The translations under genes and the position numbers were made by a program. Positions 12,004 to 20,106 of a stretch of 24,679 nucleotides of DNA are shown in pieces. The notes under the pieces are model-generated. The model was not told the origin of the DNA, did not search any database, and saw nothing but the letters and a program-made list of their open reading frames with translations. Position 1 is the stretch's first letter. Every line of letters begins with the position of its first letter. The DNA lies in assembly GCA_001970855.1 (NCBI GenBank), contig LSSN01000354.1:1-24679 (forward strand). Reading direction: 5' to 3'. The DNA comes from Smittium culicis (taxonomy: Eukaryota > Kickxellomycota > Harpellomycetes > Harpellales > Legeriomycetaceae).

Positions 12004-12077
12004 TTAGCCCATTCCTGTCCAACTCTGTTAAAAAAATATAATTGTTTGATTCGTTTACGATTTAAAAGTTAATTTAT
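12004..12077 (+). mobile_element. TTAA-type MITE, left part, split by the DIRS element
   Basis: TTAGCCCATTCCTGTCCAAC matches end A of the MITE family (consensus TTAACCCTTTCCCGTCCAAC). The internal words GATTCGTTTACGATTTA then follow, as in the intact copy at 19855-20051. The copy breaks off in a TTTATTATT word where the DIRS element begins and resumes at 16989. Confidence 0.75.
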
Positions 12078-12092
12078 TATTATACGTCATTG

Positions 12093-12255
12093 GATGGATT
12101 CATATTAAGTGTTATCATCTTTATTAATAAATCATCGAAAACTACCAATAAAATTAAATAAAAGAAAGAATGAAAAAAAAATTTTTTTTTTTTACATATA
12201 TAATGATATGGTACGCATTCTCAATAACCTTATCATCTTTTCTTTCGCAAAGGTA
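12093..12255 (+). repeat. DIRS left inverted terminal repeat (~163 bp)
   Basis: The sequence from GATGGATTCATATTAAGTG to TTTCGCAAAGGTA is the inverted complement of 16780-16938. Shared blocks include ATCATCGAAAACTACCAATA, the A/T tract, GGTACGCATTCTC and ATAACCTTATCATCTTTTC. The two differ by a few substitutions and small indels (for example 3 nt near TTTCTTTCGC and in the A/T tract length). Confidence 0.93.
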
Positions 12256-12305
12256 CTCTACCAGCAATAATTAGGATTTTCAATTTTAAATTTATTTCTT
12301 CTATA

Positions 12306-13127
12306 ATGAGCGCAGAAACAGTAATCTCAGAAGCGGTAATCGCAAGTATTCTTAACCCGATTAACGACCTAACTTCCAAGGTTGATAATCTGACCGTGGG
12401 CAAGGCAGCTGATCCGCCATCAGAGGACGATCAACATATATCAGTTACTAGCCCGGCAACAGTTCTTAATGTTTACCCAGAACTTGAAGGTCTTATCCCA
12501 TCAATGTCGGAGGACTTTTACAGAACGATGCTCACCGACGAAGAGAAGAAGGAGGAAATCTATGCTTTCCCGAAGAGCAGCAATGTCTGCTACAACCCTA
12601 CCCCGATTAAAGAAGCGGCTCATGGATCAGTCAAGAAGGCGGACGCAGCATTCTACGCAATTCAAGTCACACTAGCACATGGAACGCGTCCGATTGACTA
12701 TTTTATACATAGGATGCTTCAGTCGAATCCAAACCTGACTATAGATGATCCGGTTGTTGATGTGTTAAACACAATTAGATGCATAATGGGAAATGTAGCA
12801 TCTATGGCAACCCAGTCTAGACTTGACAACTTGAACAGCGGAATGTCATTCACAGGAAAACCCGAACAAGTAGTGGAATCCGACGTAAAACCGCTCATGG
12901 ATAACGAAAAATTCGAGACTCAGCTAGCCGCAATCAAACCTACTAAGCGCGACAGAGTCAGGAGGCTCTTTCGCGGGCGCCAGCAGATTGAAGGGCGCCC
13001 GAGCCCTGTCAGCTCCAGTACTGCAACGGCGCCGATTACCGAAGCTGCAGCGACAAGATCGGCTCCTAATGCCTCACGTGGGGGGTTTCAGAAGGGAACC
13101 AGGGGCAGAGGTCGAGGGAGCCAATAA
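12306..13127 (+). CDS. DIRS gag-like protein (273 aa)
   Basis: This is the first ORF of the element, in the gag position. It starts at ATG 12306, 50 nt after the left ITR. The N-terminal ~35 residues look like a short coiled coil (ILNPINDLTSKVDNLT). The central block YPELEGLIPSMSEDFYRTML and the region around residues 85-175 resemble the gag-like protein of other DIRS elements. The C-terminus is basic and Gly/Arg-rich (RGGFQKGTRGRGRGSQ), suited to nucleic-acid binding; no zinc knuckle is present. It ends in TAA overlapping the next ATG (TAATG at 13125-13129), indicating coupled translation of ORF2. The frame is intact. Its role as a nucleocapsid is inferred. Confidence 0.75.
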   Translation: MSAETVISEAVIASILNPINDLTSKVDNLTVGKAADPPSEDDQHISVTSPATVLNVYPELEGLIPSMSEDFYRTMLTDEEKKEEIYAFPKSSNVCYNPTPIKEAAHGSVKKADAAFYAIQVTLAHGTRPIDYFIHRMLQSNPNLTIDDPVVDVLNTIRCIMGNVASMATQSRLDNLNSGMSFTGKPEQVVESDVKPLMDNEKFETQLAAIKPTKRDRVRRLFRGRQQIEGRPSPVSSSTATAPITEAAATRSAPNASRGGFQKGTRGRGRGSQ

Positions 13128-13285
13128 TGGCTTCAACCGCTCTTCCAGTGGGAGGGCGCCTCTCGATGTTCAGACGAGCCTGGGCAAAGCTCACGGACAA
13201 TCAGTGGGTCCGGAACATCGTGGAGAAGGGGTTCCAAATACCTTTCAAGAAATTGGAACCGAACAGCAAGGATTACGAGGAGAAC

Positions 13286-13925
13286 TGACAAAGTCTTTTT
13301 GTAGAGGCGGGCCATGCTTGGGTGGCTGAATTTCACCAAAGNNNNNNNNNNNNNNNNNNNNNNNNNNNNNNNNNNNNNNNNNNNNNNNNNNNNNNNNNNN
13401 NNNNNNNNNNNNNNNNNNNNNNNNNNNNNNNNNNNNNNNNNNNNNNNNNNNNNNNNNNNNNNNNNNNNNNNNNNNNNNNNNNNNNNNNNNNNNNNNNNNN
13501 NNNNNNNNNNNNNNNNNNNNNNNNNNNNNNNNNNNNNNNNNNNNNNNNNNNNNNNNNNNNNNNNNNNNNNNNNNNNNNNNNNNNNNNNNNNNNNNNNNNN
13601 NNNNNNNNNNNNNNNNNNNNNNNNNNNNNNNNNNNNNNNNNNNNNNNNNNNNNNNNNNNNNNNNNNNNNNNNNNNNNNNNNNNNNNNNNNNNNNNNNNNN
13701 NNNNNNNNNNNNNNNNNNNNNNNNNNNNNNNNNNNNNNNNNNNNNNNNNNNNNNNNNNNNNNNNNNNNNNNNNNNNNNNNNNNNNNNNNNNNNNNNNNNN
13801 NNNNNNNNNNNCGGGCCATGCTTGGGTGGCTGAATTTCACCAAAGCATGGCCCGCCTCTACAAAAAGACTTTATCTGTTCTACGAAAAATCCACAGCGTC
13901 CCCAAAAAGTGATGCTGAAGAGAAC
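13286..13925. mobile_element. Possible small palindromic insertion in the RT ORF, containing the gap
   Basis: The ORF2 frame is broken between GAGGAGAAC (13277-13285) and GAAGAGAAC (13917-13925), which look like a 9-bp target duplication with one mismatch. Inside lie 28-nt inverted arms at 13290-13317 and 13845-13872. If the N run is an unmerged contig overlap (see the gap entry), the inserted length is 136 nt. Removing it brings the upstream EEN codons into frame with the downstream APTKIASYAI, as expected for DIRS RT. Clear terminal inverted repeats at the outermost ends are not seen, so the element type cannot be named. Confidence 0.45.
13342..13811. other. Assembly gap (470 N), probably spurious
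   Basis: The 34 bases before the gap (13308-13341) are identical to the 34 bases after it (13812-13845), both beginning CGGGCCATGC and ending TTCACCAAAG. This is the pattern of two contigs that overlap but were joined with estimated Ns. The true sequence probably runs from 13341 straight into 13846. Confidence 0.8.
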
Positions 13926-15520
13926 GCCCCCACTAAAATCGCATCCTATGCGATACAAGAGGAAGCTCAGCTGCGAGGTCCACCAGACCCTGACGGAAAG
14001 ATGGCATCCCTACTAACAAATAAGGCCATAGAGGAGGTAGAGAATACGAGCCCAGGATTCTACAGCATTTTATTCTGCATTCCAAAGAAGACGGGAGAGC
14101 TACGATCTGTATTGAATCTAAGGAAGCTGAACCAGCGTCTCGAGGAAAGGAACTTCAAGATGGAATCCCTGCAATCAATCTGCAAGATAATCAGGAGAAA
14201 GGATTTTATGACGTCCCTGGATTTGAAGGACGCATTCCTGCATATTCTAATCAAGAAGTCGTGCAGAAAATACTTGCGCTTTTGTTTGAATGGACGAAGT
14301 TACCAGTTCCGTGTTCTACCGTTCGGTCTTTCGCTGAGTCCTCATACATTCACAAAAATCCTGCTTCCAGTTCTGAACTGGGTACGGATTCAGAAAATCA
14401 GGGCATCAGAATACTTAAACGACCTGATAATAGTAGGAGAATCGATAGAAGTATGAATGAGACACACAGGGCTTATACATTCGAAGCTTACCGAGCAAGA
14501 ATACTTGATAAATACGGTAAAGTCAGAGCTAATCCCCTCTCAGAGAATCATACACCTTGGTATGACCATAGACAGCAGGGAGATGTCCTTGAAAGTTCCA
14601 ACATCAAAGATCCGCGACCTACGACGAGAAGCAGGAAAACTGATAAGCGCTGGGAAGACGTCGCTCAGATGCTTAGCGAGCTTTATCGGAAAGGCACAAG
14701 TGATGTCGGTGGCGCTATTGCCGGGAAGATTAATGCTGCGCCGACTGCTGGAACTGAAGAACAAATCCTGGCTGAAGAAAGCTTCATGGACATCGATGGT
14801 GCTCCTATCAGACGAAGCAATTCAGAATCTACTATTTTGGAGGGACCATTTGAAGAAATGGAATGGTCTGTCGTTCCTGCCGGAAACCCCAGAAATCGAG
14901 ATATTCACAGATGCGAGCGATACTGCCTGGGGTGTCGTCATCGGCCACAAGAGCTACTCTGGTTTATGGAAAAGATCAGAGGCAACACTCCACATCAACT
15001 GCAAGGAGCTACTCGCCGTTCTAATTGCATTGAAACTGAAAGAAGCGGTGGGCCGGTCGGTTCTGATCTACTCAGACAATACTACCACCCTAGCATACGT
15101 AAGGAAATTCGGTGGAACTACCTCACCCAAACTTCTCAGCATAGCGAAATGCCTATGGGAGCATTGCTTGAAGACGAATACCAGTCCTCAAGTAACGTAT
15201 GTCCCGTCAGTTCTGAATCCGGCGGATGCACCGAGCCGCTTAACGGCAGTGACAGAATGGTCACTTTCGAGCAGGGCATTTTATCAATTGGAAAATAGGT
15301 ACGGGAAGCACGACGTGGACCTCTTTGCATCAGCGATCAACAAGAAGATACCAAGATATTACAGCTGGTACCCGGACCATCAATCTGTAGGCCAGAACGC
15401 GCTGCGGTACAACTGGGCAGGTTGGAAGAGCCCTTACTGCTGCCCGCCCTGGAACCTGATCGCACAGATAGTCCAGAAGACGAGACGAGAGCGAATAACA
15501 ATGACTATAATTACACCCGC

Positions 15521-16684
15521 ATGGACGTCGGCGACTTGGTTTCCGGACATGTTAGCACTGTCGATCTTACAGCCACAAACTCTACAAGCAACCGAGGTAG
15601 TCCCCGATCCGAAAAGCGGAAAGTCCCCGCTCACCAAGAACAGGGACTGGACTCTAATGGCATGGAGAATCAGCGGAGCGCCCTCAAGGACAAAGGTGTC
15701 TCCGACACTGCAATCGAACTTATCTTTAATAGTCAACGGTCAGTTAGGAGAAGATCGACATACTACCCAATCCAGCAAAAATATAAGGACTGGCACAGAA
15801 AACGATACAAGGACTCTGCAATATCAGTAATGAGCGTAGTAAATTATCTGGCAGAGATATATACCGAATCGAAGCTGAGCATAAATAAGATCAAAATGTA
15901 TAAATCAGCTATCTGTCAGTTGGCTCCCAATCCGCAGTCAATAAGTGAAAACGACTGCATGCGAAGATTAATAATAGCTCTGCAAGAAACGAGTATAACT
16001 AGTTTCATTAGGCCTTCTATGGATATATCACCGATCATAGAATACTTCAGAGAAATAGGTGATAACGAACAACTAGACATCAAGAGCCTAACCAGTAAAA
16101 CATGCTGGTTGCTGGCAGTGTGCGGTTTTATGCGCGCGAGCGATATACACCGCATTGACGACGCACAGACCAACACAATTGACGGAACGCTAAAGCTGGT
16201 CATCGTAGCACCAAAAGAGAAATTCAAGGGCCGCCCAATCACTAGGCCTTGTGAAATCAGCTGCCACTCTGATAAACTTCTATGCCCTGTCGCAGCATAT
16301 AGGGTATATCGATCAAGGGTTGCAAAAGATTTGTGTCCAACCCCGCACATTAACGACAACAAGATTATAGTTAATAGGCTATTCCGGTATATTAATGACT
16401 TCAACAAACCATTGTCAGTCAATAGTATAACTAGGAATATACACAATATTTCAAATAGGATTGCACGACCACCAAATACACCTACCCTGAAGGCGAGAGC
16501 TATTGGCGCAACCATAGCGGCAAACGCAGGAATACCCCCCGACTCAATCGTCGCTCAAGCATTCTGGTCAAATTATGAAATATTTGATAGTTATTATCGC
16601 TTGTCACGCACTGCGTCAACCAACATCACACAAGCGATAATGCCTCTGGAGTCACTTAATATGAATCCATCCAATGACGTATAA
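15521..16684 (+). CDS. DIRS tyrosine recombinase (387 aa)
   Basis: This ORF overlaps the end of the RT ORF in another frame, as usual in DIRS elements. The open frame begins upstream at 15422 without an ATG; 15521 is the first ATG and the chosen start. From about residue 60 an N-terminal SAM-like helical domain appears (AIELIFNSQRSVRRRSTYY). The catalytic domain carries the box I arginine in LLAVCGFMRASDIHRID (R205) and the box II arginine in LKARAIGATIAANAGI (R326), where the canonical His of HxxR is not present. The terminal FWSNYEIFDSYYR contains the nucleophilic tyrosine (Y358 or Y359). The enzyme integrates the circular cDNA. The frame is uninterrupted, and its last ~10 codons overlap the internal complementary region. 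Confidence 0.88.
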   Translation: MDVGDLVSGHVSTVDLTATNSTSNRGSPRSEKRKVPAHQEQGLDSNGMENQRSALKDKGVSDTAIELIFNSQRSVRRRSTYYPIQQKYKDWHRKRYKDSAISVMSVVNYLAEIYTESKLSINKIKMYKSAICQLAPNPQSISENDCMRRLIIALQETSITSFIRPSMDISPIIEYFREIGDNEQLDIKSLTSKTCWLLAVCGFMRASDIHRIDDAQTNTIDGTLKLVIVAPKEKFKGRPITRPCEISCHSDKLLCPVAAYRVYRSRVAKDLCPTPHINDNKIIVNRLFRYINDFNKPLSVNSITRNIHNISNRIARPPNTPTLKARAIGATIAANAGIPPDSIVAQAFWSNYEIFDSYYRLSRTASTNITQAIMPLESLNMNPSNDV

Positions 16685-16751
16685 TATGTAGTTAATTTAG
16701 TCTTTGACGACTATTAACTATTATTATACTAATGATGGATTCATATTAAGT
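16653..16751 (+). repeat. DIRS internal complementary region (ICR)
   Basis: The first part (CACTTAATATGAATCCATCC then AATGACGTATAATA) is the reverse complement of the element's left end at 12078-12111. The second part (GTTAATTTAGTCTTTGACGA onward to CATATTAAGT) is the reverse complement of the right end. In DIRS replication models this region templates circularisation by bridging the two ends. Only TACA-like filler separates the two complements. It overlaps the YR stop region. Confidence 0.9.
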
Positions 16752-16779
16752 CCCGCCCACCCAATTCCCATTTATGTTA

Positions 16780-16938
16780 TACCTTTGCGAAAAGATGATA
16801 AGGTTATCGAGAATGCGTACCATAGCATTATATATGTAAAAAAAAAAAAAATTTTTTTCATTCTTTCTTTTATTTAATTTTATTGGTAGTTTTCGATGAT
16901 TTATTAATAAAGATGATAACACTTAATATGAATCCATC
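16780..16938 (-). repeat. DIRS right inverted terminal repeat (~159 bp)
   Basis: This is the inverted complement of 12093-12255. Beyond it the right end extends about 50 bp (TTAGTATAATAATAG to GACTAAATTAAC), a segment absent from the left ITR but matched by the ICR. Such an asymmetric extension is the norm for DIRS elements. Confidence 0.92.
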
Positions 16939-16988
16939 ATTAGTATAATAATAGTTAATAGTCAATAGTCGTCAAAGACTAAATTAAC

Positions 16989-17115
16989 TTTATATTTGCT
17001 TCTATAAAACCATCTGCTAATAAATGATTAAACCTCGAAAGTAATTTTTTTAAATCGATTACAGCTGGCTATATTTGGTAGCTCAAAAATTGTCTACCAC
17101 CCGAGAAAGGGCTAA
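16989..17115 (+). mobile_element. TTAA-type MITE, right part, split by the DIRS element
   Basis: TTTATATTTGCTTCTATAAA continues the interior of the copy begun at 12004. The end reads GGCTATATTTGG, then AAAAATTGTCTACCACCCGA and AAGGGCTAA, which is end B of the family. TTAG at 12004 and CTAA at 17112 are the decayed TTAA target sites. Confidence 0.8.
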
Positions 17116-17500
17116 CTCTTTACAGCCTAACAATCTTTAGCCCTTCCACGGGCAGTAGATCATTTTTGGCTCTCATAATATAGCCAACTATGGTCAATTA
17201 TAATACTTTAAATCTGAGACCCTATGAAATATTGGGTTTTTGTAAAATAGTAGCAAATAACAAATATACGTATCAAACTTTAGCGAATCAAAAACTCCGT
17301 AATTTCAAAGAGTGTTTGACGGGAAAGGGTTAAAAAATAAATTATATGATTCGTTTATGATCTATACGCAAGTTTATTATTTGTTGTTATAATACAGTAA
17401 ACCAATCACTCTTAAGGCCTCGTAAACAAAGTATTTTAATTTATCTGAGTCATTTAAATTTTGTAAATCAAAAATAGTCTATTACCCATGAAAGAGTTAA
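17112..17500 (+). mobile_element. TTAA-type MITE carrying a nested copy
   Basis: The left end (CTAACTCTTTACAGCCTAAC AATCTTTA) is separated from the interior (AAATTATATGATTCGTTTATG onward) by a second copy at 17137-17333. The interior continues with GCAAGTTTATTATTTG and TTAAGGCCTCG and closes with AATAGTCTATTACCCATGAA AGAGTTAA (end B, degenerate). It shares its left CTAA with the preceding copy. Confidence 0.7.
17137..17333 (-). mobile_element. TTAA-type MITE, nested, inverted (197 bp)
   Basis: It begins TTAGCCCTTCCACGGGCAGT (end B, read inward) and ends GAGTGTTTGACGGGAAAGGG TTAA (end A inverted). It has inserted at the TTAA of the CTCTTTAAAAAA word near end A of the surrounding copy. Confidence 0.75.
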
Positions 17501-18187
17501 AGATATGCGAGATTCTTTATAAAGGAGTCATTTGATAGTGATAGTGTTACTGTGCATAAATTTGAATTAAAGATTATAGATAATGAGTAAAATCGGTGCT
17601 TTTTTTTAACAAATTAAAGTTTCACAATAAAAAGGTTTATAGAAAGAATGAAATGCCTTTTAAATGCCGCCAATAATATTTATAATTTATATTGACCAAG
17701 CCAATAATATTAAACTGCAACAAAGTGCTCTCTTCGTTCAGAATCCCCATATAATTCATATGTCAGTAGCAATTATTTATTACTGGATGCACATAATTTT
17801 ATATCCAGTAAAATCCTATTTTTCAATAACTTTTATTTATTTTTTCAAAGTGTCGGATGATTATGGTAGTTATAAAAAAAGCTGACTACACCTGAAAGAG
17901 TAAAGAGCTTTTTATTTTTTTAGCCCTTAAAGGCGCCGTTGGCTTTTTTTGAACTACCAAAGCTATCCAAACAAATGACAAACTGGCAAATTAATAAATA
18001 AATCTAATATTTCATTGAATATTTAATTCAATGTATCCAATAGCTAATAACTTTTATTTGGCATATCCAATTATGATTTTTAATAAATTTTAATTGTGAA
18101 GGCCCCGGAAAAGGTTAACTCTTTTCCGTCCAGCAATCTTATAGCAAATAAATTTACTTTTTGCCTATGATTTATAAGTAAATTTTT
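17501..18187. repeat. Decayed MITE fragments, no gene
   Basis: Degenerate family words appear at 17890-17940 (CTGAAAGAGTAAAG, TTAGCCCTTAAAGG). At 18116 onward there is an end A (TTAACTCTTTTCCGTCCAGC) with interior words up to 18187, where the intact copy at 18188 interrupts it. A 73-codon open frame at 17664-17885 has no protein-like features and is not called. Confidence 0.5.
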
Positions 18188-18384
18188 TTAACCCTTTCCC
18201 GCGCGGTAGACTATTTTTGGATGATCAAATATAGCCAACCGTTTTCAATGAAAATCAATTTATTCTGAGTCCTTGATATATATTGGTATAATTCAAAATA
18301 AAAGCAAATAATAAAATGTCTTTTAAATGACTATCGAGTCAATAAATTCGATTTTTTAAAGAGCGTTGGACGGGAAAGGGTTAA
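18188..18384 (-). mobile_element. TTAA-type MITE, intact reference copy (197 bp)
   Basis: This runs TTAACCCTTTCCCGCGCGGT ... GCGTTGGACGGGAAAGGGTT AA. Both TTAA sites and both 10-bp CCCTTTCCCG inverted termini are perfect. Its reverse complement is closely similar to the interrupted copy at 19404-19792, including the word GACTCGATAGTCATTTAAAA across the insertion point. It therefore serves as the empty-site reference. Confidence 0.88.
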
Positions 18385-18459
18385 ACAATCTTATTTACTA
18401 AATTTGGCGGATCAAAAATAGTCGACTGAGTTCAATATAAAATCATTAATTCCGAGGCT

Positions 18460-18653
18460 TTAACCCTTTCCAGTCCACATTCTTTGAAAAAGTCAATAAC
18501 TTGATTTGTTATTGATTTATAAGTGTATGATTATTTGCTGTTATTATACAACCAACCAATAGTTCTAAAGTCCTTGGAATTATGCTACTTTTAATGAATA
18601 TAATTTGCTAAATTTATAGATCAAAAAAGATCTACTGCTCGTGAAAGGGTTAA
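18460..18653 (+). mobile_element. TTAA-type MITE (194 bp)
   Basis: It begins TTAACCCTTTCCAGTCCACA and ends CTACTGCTCGTGAAAGGGTT AA. The sequence just upstream (GATCAAAAATAGTCGACTG to TTCCGAGGC) reads as the end-B half of an inverted older copy, so this copy again appears inserted at an internal TTAA of a relative. Confidence 0.78.
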
Positions 18654-19403
18654 GAAATATTGTCACACTGTAAAATAAATGCAATTAGCAAATTTCATTA
18701 TTAGTCATAAATGAATCAATAAATTCATTTCATCAATGATCGCTGTAGGTGAAAGGGTTAATAAACCCGTATTTATAATAACCATCAAATTATAATAAAA
18801 TTAGTTATTTGCTGTTTCTATTAATTAAACAAAAATTTTTGTGAGACTATAAGTTAAGCTATTTTTAATCATTATAGTAGGAAATGATTGGTAGATCAAA
18901 ACATACTCATCTGCCACTGAAAAGGTTAGCCGTAACTCTATCTAATGTACCACTTATCCAGACTTTTCTGAAATTGTTGATAGAAAACCAATCAATAGCG
19001 TTACTTTAAAAATCTTTAATTCTGTAACAAACATTACATGTGGGATTATCTTAATGGAAGCGGAACTATTTTTCTTAAAAATCATATTTGCTTATATAAT
19101 TTAGGTAAAGATATTATATGTATGATCTACCTCTGTTGATTATTTTTTCTAAAAAGGTTTAAAAATAAAAGCAAACAAGGTGAGTATGAGATTTTATTAG
19201 GTAAAGTTTCGCTCCTCGGAATAATTACCCATGAATCAAATTTCAAATTGGCATATATTGGCTCTCTTAGGTAGGGAGGAACAAATATTCCATTAATATT
19301 ATTTGCTAACAGCAATCATATTTTACTATTAATTAAACTATTCAATCCATTTGATAACTTATTCTAGTTTAACATATTAACCAAATAAAGTTTAAGAAAA
19401 ATT
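18654..19403. repeat. Truncated MITE copies and unassigned AT-rich DNA
   Basis: Partial ends occur near 18750-18760 (GGTGAAAGGGTTAA) and near 18900-18930 (GATCAAAACATACTCATCTG, then AAAAGGTTAG). From about 18950 to 19400 no family words are evident. A 62-codon minus-strand open frame (19127-19315) lies here. It has a protein-like composition (GIFVPPYLREPIYANLKFDS) but no recognised family, and is left uncalled. Confidence 0.4.
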
Positions 19404-19792
19404 TTAACCCTTTCCCATCCAACATATTTTAAGAAATTGAATTTATTGATTCGATAGTCATTTAACCCTTTCCCGGGAGGTAGACTATTTTTGACCCAAA
19501 TATATAGCCAACAGCGTTCTATTAAAATACTTTAATTCCGAGATTTTAAACGATATTGGTATATTACAAAATAACAGCAAATAATAAACTTGTTTATAAA
19601 TCATAAACGAATCATTAAATTGATTTTTTAAAAGAGTGTTGAACGGGAAAGGGTTAAAAGATATTTTATTATTTGCTTTTATTATGAATTATACCACTAT
19701 ATATCAAGGACTCGGAATTAATTGATTTTCATTGAACGCGGTTGGATTTATTTGGCCATCCAAAAATAGTCTACCGCGCGGAAAAGGGTTAA
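19404..19792 (+). mobile_element. TTAA-type MITE interrupted by a nested copy
   Basis: The left part is 19404-19465 (TTAACCCTTTCCCATCCAAC to ATAGTCATTTAA). The right part is 19654-19792 (TTAAAAGATATTTTATTATT to ACCGCGCGGAAAAGGGTTAA). Joined at one TTAA they recreate the uninterrupted relative at 18188-18384, which proves precise insertion of the middle copy with TTAA duplication. Confidence 0.88.
19462..19657 (-). mobile_element. TTAA-type MITE, nested copy (196 bp)
   Basis: This runs TTAACCCTTTCCCGGGAGGT to GTGTTGAACGGGAAAGGGTT AA, with perfect TTAA on both sides and perfect CCCTTTCCCG termini. Its interior contains the family words TAGACTATTTTTG, ATAGCCAAC, TAATTCCGAG and CAAATAATAAACTTG. 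Confidence 0.88.
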
Positions 19793-19854
19793 CAAAATTA
19801 ATTACTTATGATAAAATTTTCCAATAATTCTTGAGGCTTCGGTATTAAATAATC

Positions 19855-20051
19855 TTAACCCTTTCCTGTCCAACACTCTTAAAAAAGATTGATTTTATGA
19901 TTCGTTTATGATTTATAAGCAAGTTTTTTATTTCTTGTTATATTAAAATGTGCCAATAATTCTTAAGGCCTCGGAATTAATGTATTTTAATTGAGCGTTG
20001 TTGGCTATATCAGGTGGGTCAAAAATAGTCTACGACCCGGGAAAGGGTTAA
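19855..20051 (+). mobile_element. TTAA-type MITE (197 bp)
   Basis: It begins TTAACCCTTTCCTGTCCAAC and ends CTACGACCCGGGAAAGGGTT AA. This copy has the clearest interior consensus (GATTCGTTTATGATTTATAA, CTTAAGGCCTCGGAATTAAT, TTGTTGGCTATAT). It stands next to an end-B fragment (20052-20110) that shares its right TTAA. Confidence 0.88.
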
Positions 20052-20106
20052 CAGCTTAGTTGGTTATATTATGTAGGGAAAAAACAGTCTACCACCCGCA
20101 TAAAGG

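Larger units (their letters stand above)
13127..15830 (+). pseudogene. DIRS reverse transcriptase / RNase H, disrupted
   Basis: ORF2 opens at ATG 13127 with the conserved DIRS block GGRLSMFRRAW and GFQIPFKKL, then hits TGA at 13286. After the gap it resumes in another frame at about 13926. RT motifs are GFYSILFCIPKKTGELRSVL (14056-14115), MTSLDLKDAF with the first catalytic Asp (about 14208-14237), LPFGLSLSPHTFTKIL, and YLND at 14412-14423, where the family has Y-x-D-D; the second-position Asp is Asn. A TGA at 14454-14456 then interrupts the same frame. RNase H follows from 14457: FTDASDTAWG, HINCKELLAVL, YSDNTTTLAYV and NPADAPSR all retain their acidic residues. The C-terminal DVDLFASAINKK and PPWNLI blocks are typical for DIRS. 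Domain identity is certain; activity is very unlikely given the YLND change, the TGA and the disruption. Confidence 0.9.
12078..16988 (+). mobile_element. DIRS-like tyrosine-recombinase retrotransposon, inactivated
   Basis: The roughly 4.9-kb element has the full DIRS plan: inverted terminal repeats, a gag-like ORF, an RT/RNase H ORF, an overlapping tyrosine recombinase ORF, and an internal complementary region that matches both outer ends. Ends were set from that internal region: the left end begins TATTATACGTCATTGG, the right end closes GACTAAATTAAC. No target duplication is evident, as expected for recombinase-mediated integration from a circular DNA intermediate. The coding part is visibly less AT-rich than the flanks. 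Lesions: YLND for YxDD in RT, an in-frame TGA at 14454, and disruption near 13286-13925. The copy is therefore likely dead, though ITRs and YR look intact enough for mobilisation in trans. Confidence 0.93.

Noticed and set aside
13133..13958. Long open frames on both strands across 13133-13958
   Set aside because: They exist only because the N run is read as open; the real flanking sequence on the minus strand mirrors the plus strand through the inverted repeat.
13286..14456. Alternative genetic code with TGA as sense codon, suggested by two in-frame TGAs in the RT ORF
   Set aside because: Only the damaged retroelement shows them; the first lies at a probable insertion point, and no host gene contains an in-frame TGA.
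14261..15298. 345-codon plus-strand open frame
   Set aside because: It is an alternative frame of the RT/RNase H ORF; no domain fits, and the true frame carries all RNase H motifs.
19127..19315. 62-codon minus-strand ORF with protein-like composition
   Set aside because: No recognised family, no supporting splice sites, inside a repeat-rich region; possibly a gene relic, but unsupported.
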